Part shown: positions 1 through 11,200 of the stretch, one piece after another | Position numbering within the stretch: position 1 is the stretch's first letter | Layout: each line of letters begins with the position of its first letter | From: Owenia fusiformis | Taxonomy: Eukaryota; Annelida; Polychaeta; Sabellida; Oweniidae | Assembly: GCA_903813345.2 (NCBI GenBank) | Contig: CAIIXF020000009.1 | Location: 20,919,759-20,983,758 of the forward strand | Direction: 5' to 3' | DNA: 64,000 bases | Program-made: the position numbers and the translations under genes | Notes under the pieces: generated by a model | The model's input: the letters and a program-made list of their open reading frames with translations, nothing else | Databases searched by the model: none | Told to the model about the DNA's origin: nothing

Positions 1-30
1 AACATTCAAATTATATTTTCAAATATATAA

Positions 31-160
31 GGGTTATGTACTGAGAGGGTTTGGATATAAGGTATATCCTGAGGGATATATTAATATCTCCCCGAGGGAT
101 CGAATGGACTTAATATTTCCCGAGGGATATACACTATATCCAAAACCGACCGTACATAAC
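31..160. repeat. short hairpin repeat, GTTATGTAC family, copy 1
   Basis: The stretch begins with ggttatgtactg and ends with the complement cgtacataac, and its inner arms (ggtatatcctgaggga / cccgagggatatac) also pair. A related hairpin lies at 1077-1215 and a single-armed relative at 51595-51665. It looks like a non-autonomous MITE and has no coding potential. Confidence 0.7.
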
Positions 161-375
161 TGATGTATCTCATACTTTCGAGTTGGTTTTGGGTTCCGCC
201 TTTTTCAAATGACAAGATAGGCCTATACTGTAAAAGCACAATTTATATATAACATTTTCGTAATATTCCTTTAGTTCAATACAATGAAATTGTAACATTT
301 AAACTTAAACATTTTAAAAAGCGGGAGCGGGATGGATTTATCATATCTGCCCGCATTTGGCCTGGAGCGGGACAT

Positions 376-860
376 TATAGGAATATCCTATGGTTTTGAA
401 AAAATATCATTTATATCCATGAGTGGATATTGATATCTTCATGAGTGAGCGCAGCGAATGAGTGAAGATATTAGTATCCACGAGTGGATATAATTGCTAT
501 TTTTGAAAAACCATAGGATTGTCCGTTTATCCCATGGTAAATTATCATCAGCGAAAAAAAGTTGAAAAATATGATTTGAGAAAAAATTTAATTTTTTGAA
601 AATAATTAAAAAGTGTAAAAAGAATTTTTTTGAAAAAATTCGAAACGATCGAATATCACTTTTCAAACCATCGAATATCACTGTTCAAACCATCGAATAT
701 CACTTTTTAAGACGTGATATTCGATAGTTTAAAAGTGATATTCGATGGTTTGTGATTTTTTTGCTAAAATATGATATCTTGATCCACATATCAAATATAT
801 CTTCGTGTGATATTCGATCTATATCCTTGCAACCATGGGATAAATACAATATATCCGGCC
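376..860. mobile_element. hairpin-rich MITE with GAATATCAC iterations, copy 1 (truncated)
   Basis: It starts with tataggaatatcctatgg, followed by a palindrome around gagtgagcgcagcgaatgag and then by several inverted and direct copies of 'catcgaatatcac'. The same sequence occurs in reverse orientation at 59019-59827, where both ends carry the cataggatattcc motif. Here the distal end is lost near 860. Short ORFs in the region are chance. Confidence 0.75.
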
Positions 861-1076
861 CTCTCCTCAGATATGATATATATTCCCGGGTGATATCTCC
901 CCCAAACCCACTCAAGTATGAGATACACTTGTGTATTTCATACCTACTGAGGAAACTTAAAAAACACTTTATAACACCAAGAAAATGCGTATCTTAAGTA
1001 TATTTTTGAATTTTGGAACTTTATAAGGTATATGACGTACCTAGAACATCAGTACATGTAGGTATGAAATGCATCT

Positions 1077-1215
1077 GTTATGTACGGTCGGTTTTGGATA
1101 CAGGGTTTATCCCTCGGGAAATATGTGTATATCCTTCGGACCCCTGCAGTCCCTCGGGATATACACATATTTCCCTTGGGATAAAACCTGTATCCAAAAC
1201 CTCCCAGTACATAAC
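1077..1215. repeat. short hairpin repeat, GTTATGTAC family, copy 2
   Basis: This is a nearly perfect palindrome of about 139 bp: gttatgtacggtcggttttg at the left and the complementary aaaacctcccagtacataac at the right, with ccctgcag at the centre. It lies about 85 bp upstream of the first visible exon of the EF-hand gene. Confidence 0.8.
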
Positions 1216-1300
1216 CCTTATATATCTCACGAGCGTTTGTTTGTATCATAAATTGTTCAACGGAAGGGGGTGGTACTAGTTTTTTGTTCTTATTTTGCAG

Positions 1301-3989
1301 CCTCTTTACAACGTTTCCGGCGCCCAGTACCTTGGTAAGTGAAATATAAATCATATTAAATTAATTATAAACAGTTTCGTTGACGATTACTACACCATAC
1401 GACAATGCTAATGAGGAACTCATGTGTCTATAACCATTTAGAATAAATTGTACCAACTGCAGGGTGTGTAGCGCATTCATTTCTAATATAAGTGTTCGAT
1501 ATTGTTGTAGTATGTATGTTCTCAGCTCTCAGTTCTCGGACAATGGTTTTCTAGGTATCCTAAGTTACGATCCTTCCAAAAACGGACCCCAGGTAGATAA
1601 CAATGCATACATAATTTGATTTTATCTTTAGGTTTGTTGAAATTCTTCAACAGCTACCAGAGGAACAACGTGCTTGGCAAGCAGGAGTTGAGAGCCATCC
1701 TCAGTCGTAGAGATATCTTCCCAACTGATGGCGAGCTTCAACAGATGATTGACTCCATCAGCGTTGAATGTAAGTACGAATTTTAATAGAAGGTTTTGTA
1801 TTACTTGAACTCTCGTGGCTTACTCCTTGATAGAACTTGGATTTGTATGCGGCAGTGGAGTATATTAGTGTATCATATTTCTGTTTAGAATGTTTACGGG
1901 TATTGTCAATTGGTTTACTGGCATTGTTAATTGGCTTTGGTAGTTTTTCTTGGGATCAATTCGAAAATGTTTATAGTTGTCTCTTCATTGATCTCTCTGA
2001 CTTGCTCCAATTATCGAAATACTAATTAAACTTTTCCATGGTTGCAGGGTGGCATCTTTATGTTTGGAAATATGGTCCGTGGTTGTCTTGGTTGATTGCC
2101 ATGGTACACGTAATTTTCTATATACCCTATACCGAAATAAAGATCATATATGTTTTGGTCTGTGAGTGTCAGCTTGACCACATGAGCTAATTAAGTACTT
2201 CTTCATATTTTTCAGCGTCTGGTATCAGTTTCCAAGCGTTCGCTGACTACATCAGCGAATACCCAGGACTCCGTGACGCAGACAAGGACTTCTCTGCCGC
2301 TTTTAACATCTTTGACCGTTCTGGCACAGGAGAGCTTTCCCGTGAAGACCTCGGCTTCGTCATTGGAAAGATGGGCCAGAAAGGCACCGACGTGGATGCA
2401 ATCCTCGAAGCCTGTGACAAAAATAAAGACGGAAAGATCCAATATGATGGTGAGTACGTTTTACACGGGTTATTTCATGAGAGGGATCGTATATGAGTTT
2501 AAATCCGATCATGGTAAGTATATATCATGTATATGGCATATCGAAGGGATAAATGAATATCATAGTTGCCGAGTTTTCAGTATCTGGAGTGGGCATATGT
2601 CCTATGCCCTCAGATTTCAAAAGCCTCCTTCAATTTCTATTTTAAAAAGATACTTTCTTTTGAGATTTTTCCAAATAGGTTATCAATGTTTGTTTATTAG
2701 TTAAGTTGCAGTAAATGTCATGCCAGTGACAAGTTATTTAAAATTATAAATGTCATTGTTATCTAACATTTTATGTAGATCATTTTTGTTTGATGCAAAG
2801 TGCAATGAAAAACAGCTGAAGTGCAATCTATTAGAGTAACATTACTGGTGACCGAGTTCCAATTTTCGTGACACGAGCATGTATTTCTTTGGTAATAAGA
2901 TAAAGTATTAACAATGGCAAAGTATTTTCAATGAAACTGTTAGACTGGAAACAAAATTAATCAGCGTGAAACATTTCTCATTGAAACATGTAGGACCGGT
3001 TTTGGCATCTTGATTCCAAGAGACTACACTACGTACCATTTGCCCCTTGGGAACAAACGCGTTAAGACTTTATTATACCTATTATATATTCAATGCTTTA
3101 TTGTACTAAAAATCCCGTTCGGGTAAGTGTACAGCAAATAAACATGATAAAATAAAACTATACATAAAATTACAATAACATACAATCAAATTTTAGATAT
3201 ATACCAATCACTACTATTAGCCTACATGTATATTTTTATATTGTTGTATGGATTTATAGTTGTACCCACTACAGTGATATAAATCATTGAACTTTGATTC
3301 ATCCTTTTAGGAATTACTGACCCATTTTTCCATTCTATTTCTTAATGAAAACAGCGATGTTCATTTTATTTCATTGTTGCTGCTGCAAACTCCTTTCAGA
3401 CAATGGTACACTCCTCACCATCCCAGTGAATGTAATATAAATGCAAGATGTCATTGGGTAAACACTTTAGAAATTTTATAAAGGTATTTTTCAAAGGTGA
3501 TACACATGTTACCCTCAGCATAAAACATATAATAAGCCTTTTCTTCGGGAGTCAATGCAGTTAGAATTGGGCTACTAGTTAGCAATTTGATTTGGATATC
3601 TGATTGTTTGACATTTCATGACATCATGTATCATACAGTTTGGATCATAAATAAATGAGTAGTCGATTTTCTATCACCATTTCCAAACCATAGTGATTTG
3701 AGAGCCCATAGTTTCCAATATTTTCTAGATACAAATCACCTAAAAAGACCAGTCTCGGTTTGGAGAACGAGGTTCTTTAGTCTCCTGCACGACTTATCCT
3801 TTGTATATTTTACATTTTGTATACTTTCGTACACTGATGTATGGCCTCCACAGATCCATGATTCATTTATTTATGGTCCAAACTGTACTAATGTAGTCTC
3901 GGGTGCCTTATCGACTAAACTATAGTGAATACTAAATCGTATTTTATGTATTTCCAGAGTTCATCGAGGTAATGAAGAAACAAATTTAG
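1301..3989 (+). CDS. calmodulin-like EF-hand protein (5' end missing)
   Basis: Four exons join in frame: 1301-1334, 1632-1769, 2216-2449 and 3958-3989, all with GT donors and AG acceptors. They give 145 residues plus a stop, against about 149 for calmodulin, so only a few N-terminal residues are missing; they probably lie in an unlocated upstream exon ending in phase 0. Four EF-hand units are visible. The first (around KFFNSYQRNNVLGKQEL) and second (around SISVESSGISFQAF) have lost most calcium ligands. The third loop, DRSGTGELSRED, is near-canonical with Asp at position 12. The fourth, DKNKDGKIQYDE, is canonical and is split by the last intron. This pattern, N-lobe dead and C-lobe active, resembles calmodulin-like proteins, troponin C or myosin light chains; which one cannot be decided here. 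Intron 3 holds a 254-bp MITE. Confidence 0.9.
3634..3887. repeat. MITE with TACAGTTTGGA(T/C)CATAAATAAATGA ends
   Basis: Left end tacagtttggatcataaata pairs with right end tttatggtccaaactgta. It sits in the last intron of the EF-hand gene. A partial copy in opposite orientation is at about 41735-41838, inside fucosidase A intron 1, and shares the inner stretch 'gtagtcgattttc...ccaaaccat'. Confidence 0.75.
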
Positions 3990-4793
3990 ATGCACTGATG
4001 TTAGACTTGGAACGCTTAAACAACATATACTATATTTGACATTTATCTTCCGGAATGGACAGTTTCTAAAAGGACAATATATTAAGATAAAAAGAAATGG
4101 TTCAAACTTCACGAGTATAATGAAATTATGTTATGTTATAGACACTCTTCTGAACTCTATCATGGTTTCAATTACTTAGTTTAAAAATGGTACCTGTTAC
4201 ACTGCTGGGTTGAGTCTAACGAAGCATTTTTGTAACGAAGGTTAGCGAAAAAATTGTGTCCACACTGGCTTTTTCCAACCCTAACGAAGCAATTATTTGG
4301 TGTTACACTGCACTTAAAATGCTTCGTTGCGCGTGCGCATTACTCATCTGCCCCATCCACTTATTATGATTAATATTTTTATTCTTTTGATATAAACCAT
4401 TGATCAAACTCAAAAATCTAATTTTTAATCTTTATTTTAACAAGTCAGCACAGAAAAAGACTAGTTCAAAATTCTCGGGAAAATAAAACAAGATGAATGT
4501 GATCATTCCGTACACATGTCCATACATTTTTCCTATCATTTCGATTTTTATATATTTCAGCTGTCAATACGATTACAAGTATTATTTTCATTTTTTATCA
4601 TTTCCTTTGGAAAACATATGGAATAAAAATAGGCCTATGTTAATTACTAGGAGGAATTGGATTTGGGGTTTATACAGACGACTAGTATGTAATATCGTAT
4701 AAAAACGTTCAATTTCCAAATGGACTTCTCAGTTATATTTCAAATAGTGTAGCCATTACTAAAATATCTCGGTGATCGGCTGGTGGTTTAACT

Positions 4794-5201
4794 CACGCGG
4801 TCCTAACTTCGATCGTTAATTTGAATTTTCGACCTACCAGATGCTTGAAAATCAAGGATTGCGAGTCTCATACTGCACCGTTTTTCTTCAAACCTATACC
4901 ATTAAAAGCAAAACAAAATTGCCTTTCTGTCGGTGCATTACTTTATTGTAAAGAGTCCCTCGTTCTAGCAGCGTTTTGGTCCCCAGCTGTTAGAAGGCCT
5001 TCTTACAGCTGGGGACCAAAATGCCGCTGGAAGTAGGGACTCTGTTTCAGAGAATAATGTACCATCAGAAAGGGATTTTTGTTATGCTTTGCATGGAACA
5101 AGTTTGAAGAAAAATGGTGCAGTATGAGACTCGTAATCCTTGATTTTCAAACATCCGGTAGGTCAAAAATTCAAATTAACGGTCGAAGTTAGGACCGCGT
5201 G
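4794..5201. repeat. palindromic MITE, CACGCGGTCCTAACTTCG family, copy 1
   Basis: Arms cacgcggtcctaacttcgat and ...cgaagttaggaccgcgtg are complementary, and the pairing continues inward through 'aatcaaggatt' and 'tactgcaccgtttttcttca'. A second copy is at 51070-51440. It is inserted in the left arm of the larger foldback element. Confidence 0.85.
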
Positions 5202-5737
5202 TAACTACTATTTCATGACCAATTCATTTTAATATGAATATTACCCGTCTCGCCAATACTCCATGCATATTTGAGTGAGTTTGAATTCGAAAATGGCGCA
5301 AATAGGAAGAAACTTGAATATCACTTGTAAGCATCGTCTTACGACACATCAATAGTGTTTGGGGCTGGCCTAAAACATGCAGCCTCTCTGTGGCAAATAT
5401 CTGTCGACAAGAAACAATTCAAGTTGGCCACCGTTCCTTGTCCGCAGGTTTTACTGTATTTGTATACGGAAGTTTTGAAACGTAATTAATTCAATATATT
5501 TCAACATGAAGTTTAAATTCAATTACAATTTAAATTAGTCGAAGAATAAAATAATGGAACGACTAGTACAAGTACACGTATTTCAATGGGGCGATAGCCA
5601 GTTGAATACGATTTCTGAAGAGAGACATTTTCGAATCAATCAAATCGGCTATATTCCCTGATGTGATTCACCGGCCGGGTTCACCGGGAAGCAATTGTAT
5701 CAGTATCATGGTATTAATATTTTAGAATTACATTCAA

Positions 5738-6255
5738 CACTGTTCCACAACTGGATGACTCTAACTGCAGTTAGCTTCATTCAAGATGGTTGCCGAGATT
5801 CTTTCGTTTTCGATTAACCTCCGATTTCAGCTAAACTAAGTTAAATCTTGATTCCAAAAGTTTCGCCATGCAAATTAATAAAACTATGATTGTATTCAAC
5901 CACAAATGAATGCTCTAACACCCATAATATTAGAGAATTTTAAAGAAAACGACTTCACTTAGAATGACTCTAACTGAAGTTGATGATATACGCCATCATG
6001 ACGTCATCATCAACTTCAGTTAGAGTCATTCTAAGTGAAGCCGTTTTCTTTAAAATTCTCCAATATCGCGGTTGTTTGAGCATTTATTTGTGGCTATTTA
6101 CCATCGTAGCTTTATTAATTTGCATGGCGAAACATTTGGAATCCAGATTCAACTTATTTTAGCCGAAATCGGAGGTTTATCGAAAACGAAATGATCTCGG
6201 CAACCATCTTGAATGAAGCTAACTGCAGTTAGAGTCATCCAGTTGTGGAACAGTG
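5738..6255. repeat. near-perfect 518-bp palindrome
   Basis: The whole interval folds on itself. The left end cactgttccacaactggatg pairs with the right end catccagttgtggaacagtg, and the axis is near 5997 (catcatgacgtcatcatca). It forms the core of the foldback element around it. Confidence 0.9.
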
Positions 6256-6948
6256 ATTCAAGGTATAATTATTCGAGGCGCAAGAAAAAATTATATTAAA
6301 CATGTATGCCACAACTTTCTATTTCGTTTAAGCATATCTTATGTAATTTCAAAAGTTTACCCTTCCACACTTGAGACGGAGTTTTCCGAAAGAGGGACAT
6401 TTAAATATTCTAGGTTTATTCTCTATAGATCAGATAAACGTTTCAAAACTATATACGGTAAAACCTGCGTTTTTAGTTTAATACTTTTTGTCATATCAAT
6501 GCGAGGAAAGGCAGGGAATCGAATGAAATGCTACGAAAGACGGTAAATCACATTTGTACGTGGCGTTTAGGGCTTGAGTTAGCGTCAATCAGTGACGCAA
6601 ATAGGTAATTATTTTAATCAAAACGAAGCATTATAATAATACGTACTTAAAAACATGTTCTTTCCTCGCGATTCGTCTCATTTAATACAAAATGATGAAT
6701 GTTATCTTTATTACGCGCATGCGCAAACCGCCAACTAAGCATTTTCTAACGAAGCTACCTGTTACACAGGCCAAAAAAGCTTCGTTGGGAGCTAACCTTC
6801 GTTGAATTTTCTACTCAATTGCTTCGTTATCAACTAAGCTTTTCCAACGAAGGCGGAGGTGTTACACTGGCCCAAAATTGCTTCGTTACGAAGCTTTTTG
6901 TCAAATTGCTTCGTAACGAAGCATTTCAACTGGCCTGTGTAACAGGGG

Positions 6949-8269
6949 TCAATGACACGTACATTATGATGCTTGTTTTGTTAAATAAAAGCTATTTTAC
7001 TTGTAATTCCTGGTGATGTTTAACTACTTAAGATAGTGGAAGGCGACGAGGCGAGTTGATAAACGGTTTGAAATGTCACAATGCAGGCTTTAGCCAAGGG
7101 GTTCAACTCAAATTCCAGGAGGGGTTCATATTTGACCATTTTGGTCCAAAATTACTTGAAAAGTGCTCAAAATGGTAAAAAACAGCATGTTTACGAAAGA
7201 AAATATTTGGCTACGGGCCTGCAATGTTACAATATCTTTGACTCTTGAAATGAAAAATATTGTAAATTAGAAATGTGTTTGGTTTATTTTTCGTGACAAA
7301 TCTATCAAAAAATATTTGAAAAATCTCCATTCATTAAAAGAGGACACTGAAATCGAGGAAATCCATGGTAAACTAGAAAATATTCCATATACGAGCATAT
7401 AGTATAAGGGCAACGGTGTATTCTAAGGTAAGCTATCGAGAAAATAAGATTATACAAATAATTGTCTATTTATACTACAACATTTATCAATTCTTTTTCA
7501 ATACTCATGGTACATGTATATCTAAATACCTCTCTTATTCGAACAGCTCTTATGTGAACACTTTAAGCGGTCCTAATTGTTACCCTATTCACATATCAAG
7601 AAACCTTGAAATCGGAACACCTACTAATCTGAAAACTGAGTAGTGACTGTATGTCTCAGTGGTGTTTGGATTAGACAGATTTTACAATGATATAGAAAAT
7701 GTATTCATTTTAGTTCAGTATTTATTTTGGATTTACCATTTAAATAATATGTATCAAGTAGCTAGCATAATAGTTCTGAATGCCATCTATACGCGTAATG
7801 AATCGTAAATATATTTGAGTTACAATAGCAAACGTTTGAGTTAATACAATATATACAGAATATCAGATCATTTTGAGTGATCATTTTCATCGATGAGTTG
7901 CAATTTGGCGAGTGAGCGAAATGAATGTTGATATGATATCTACGAGGCAATACAATAATATCACGAGAAATGATCTGATATTAGGTTCATTCCATGACTA
8001 TAATCAAAGAATTAAAATCAAAAATTCAAATTCGTTTATCATATTAAATTTTAGCCATTCTGGCATAAGGAATGTATTTTGAGATATAACTTGCACGGTA
8101 GCTAAAATCCCGCTACAATATCAAAAAATAAGTGCTAATCGTTGTAGCCAATTTAGCCTATTTGGCGGACAATGTTGGCTATATAGGTACGTCTAATAAG
8201 CATTCCCATGATATATCTCTCTCGAAGCAACAATAGTTACCATGGAAATGGATACATATTGGTACTCGA
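6949..8269. other. intergenic, no gene recognised
   Basis: The interval between the foldback element and the opsin stop codon is AT-rich. It contains a fragment related to the 'aaaagtgctcaaaatggt' repeat (about 7095-7180) that is duplicated at 42385-42665, and small palindromes around 7850-7980. Short ORFs have no coding character that I can see. Confidence 0.6.
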
Positions 8270-11200
8270 TCAATCGTCTTTGACGTGATTAGATGACGCC
8301 AGTCCGACCAGAGATGCAGCCGCTGTACGGAACCGTCCACTTGAAGCCACATACAGTACGGGGTAACCGGGAGATAGTCCCTTGGCGAAGAAGATCGACA
8401 GTTGGGACAATCCAGATGCCTCTACGACACTCGTAGGAATAGCCAACGGAATGAACACCAGCACGGCGAAAGGCAACCACTGGACCAAGCAGAAAAAACA
8501 TTGCCACTTGCTTATCTGGAAAAAATATGTTCCTATGATTGCACTCGTATGTAAAGCTCCAAGTGTTCTTGGCTACCCAAGTAATCCGATTCTTGTCGAA
8601 GTTGGGCTAGAGTCAGAACACTTGGGTAGCCCAGAACACTTGGGCTCTCACATACACGCACCTATGTACATGGGTTGTGATTCTGTCAATATTAGCGGAA
8701 TACAGTATACCAGATGCACATATAATATTAATTTCGTCTAGTTCTTATCTCGCAGTTATAGACGTGACAAAATTATGAATCTGGTGATGGTATCCTTTTC
8801 AATAAATCATGCTCCAAATAATTATAGTGATTAATCATGTAAATAATGTATCTAATATCTCCAATATCGACAAACATGATTCAATTAAGGATGTGAGAGT
8901 ATCGAGAAATTAGTGTAAAATGTTGAAATCAATCTTTTTAAAAATCATACCAATGTTTTTCCGATATTGAAATATAAAATGTTATTTAAGATTTCTTATG
9001 CAGGATCACCATAAAAATAGAAAACGTCAAAAGGTTATTCTAAAATGTACCCACGTCGGACTTTTTAGAAAAAAATTACATGGGATGATTTGAGAAAAAA
9101 TATTTTAAATTGTGACAATTATTCACAACTCGTCTATATCGCTTCTTCCTTTAAAAACAGCCATTCATAAACTGATTTGCGTTTTCTTGATAACATTACT
9201 CGAGAAATGAAGATCTAAAACAGATATAACTCAATACGCAATACGGTAGCTTCCAGAAAGATTTTTTTAATGAATTATACAGTTTGAAAAATTACATTTT
9301 CTACTTCTGTTGTCTTTCCTGTTGCATATAAGATCATTTTATCTTCATCAATGTAGATCCTAAAATTATCATGTACAATTCATCTTAATAAATATTTTAC
9401 CCAATAGCAGTCTGATTTCACTCGATATATAAGCTATTGAGCCTAAAAGCAGGGAGCAGGTAAAATTATCATACTAAAATGTACAGGGTGAACCAAAAAA
9501 AGGTAACCCAAACTAATGTTGATAACTCAGACATTCAGCATCGGTCTAAACGTCATATTTGGCACAATCTATGCATGTATGTGCAATGTTCTTTCTTTCT
9601 ACTAAGTATTATTGGTGTATTCCATGATCCAAATGGTCGCGATTTTATAGTCATTTTACAAAACATGCCTCATCTCTTCTCTGGTGTAATAGCTCTCATC
9701 TTCCTTCTAATCTCTCGTCTCAGTGCTGGGTGATTGAGTTATTTCAAATATTTGTTGATGTCATGGTTTATCATGATGCTCATTCCATAACCAAATAGAA
9801 GATACACTGTTTCGTCTAGTGTAGAATGTTTTAATCATATATGAGTAAATATATGAATGTTTAAAATATTATAATGATATTTTTATATTGTATTTGCATA
9901 CCTTTATGAGTTGACTTTCAGTAAACCAACCCTCATCCTTACTGTCCTCTGCGGCATGGCATTTACTCAGTGCACCAAACGTTGCTGCAAGGGGAACAGC
10001 AAATCCGAAACAACTGATCGCCAATATGTATGACCAGTGAATGCTACTCTGCTCTTTCCAGTCTAATATGCAATCATTGGCGGAACTTTGCAGTGTATAT
10101 CTGGAGTAAATATACAGAAACATGTATTTTAAGGAGTCAAAATGCGATTAAAAGTTAAATTGTCATTCAGTTTGGTTATTTTATTGGCTTCTTGCAGATT
10201 TAACATCTCCCAAGACAAAAATTCCACCATTCTGTCATCTTCATCAGTCTGATCTTTGTCAGTCTTATGCATGTTTAAGTATGTACTCATATTTATCCCA
10301 TACTTGGACGTGTTATAGGTACATAAAGCCGGTTTGTAAAAACTTATATTTTCATCAGCGGGCAGATATAGCTTTACGTCCCGCTCAGAGCGGGCAGATA
10401 TAGTATATCTGCCCGCTACGTCATAATCGCCGCTCGCATATTTGTTCATAATTTGTAACGTTCGCGTAATGACTTTTAAAGACAATGGAGAAAACATAGA
10501 CAATCGGGATCTGTTTGATGGTTTAAAAAAAGAGAAGGAGTATCCACTTAATCAATCAAAAATTCGAGAAAATAAATCTGGGAATATTTGAGAGAACAGG
10601 AAAATCCGCCGACGGCCAAGAAAACAAAACTGGACATGAATATTCTAAAATATTTCCACGATTGAACAATGTGAACCAGATGACCAAGATTGGTATGGGA
10701 TAAACATATTATCCTATAGTCGGTTCGGGATATTGGGATTATCCCTTGGCCAATATAGTATATTTTCCCTTGGGACCTGCGGCCCTCGGGCAAATATATT
10801 ATATTGGCCTCGGGATAATCCCAATATCCTGAACCTCATATAGGATAATCTCTATATACACTACGCAGTACCAACTCAGTACACTCAGGGCTTCTCAAAC
10901 ATTTTCGTATACGTATTCCTGGGCCCCATGGCCAGATTCTGTGAATGATCCCCTTGGTCTTGGAGAGGCCGACATACCTGCTGCATCCCATGAGGGGAAG
11001 GCATGACCAGAACCCGGCAGCGAACCAACATAGCGATGTGAACAGGTAGTACGCCACGCCACTGGGACACATTCCTGCAAATTAAAATATAACACGTCAC
11101 GCACGATCAGCAGTAATTTTGTCAGTCGTAATCAAGGTGATTCAGTGATATAACAAAAATCAGAAAAAGGTTAACGGAAAGAGTCATTGTATCTCCTGTC

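Larger units (their letters stand above)
4192..6948. mobile_element. large foldback element with AACGAAGC iterations
   Basis: The ends acctgttacactgctgg and tggcctgtgtaacaggggt are inverted copies. Both subterminal zones are filled with repeats of 'aacgaagc' / 'gcttcgtt' (about 4215-4330 and 6690-6925), and both arms carry a gcgcgtgcgc/gcgcatgcgc patch. Inner arms also pair: the stretch at 5449-5484 (ttttactgtatttgtatacg) with 6433-6468. It contains nested MITEs at 4794-5201 and 5738-6255. No transposase was recognised, so it is non-autonomous or decayed. Confidence 0.75.

Noticed and set aside
10885-11104. Overlapping ORFs on - in other frames at opsin exon 4
   Set aside because: Only the frame giving FWSCLPLMGCSRY joins exons 3 and 5 and fits opsin TM4; the rest are shadows.
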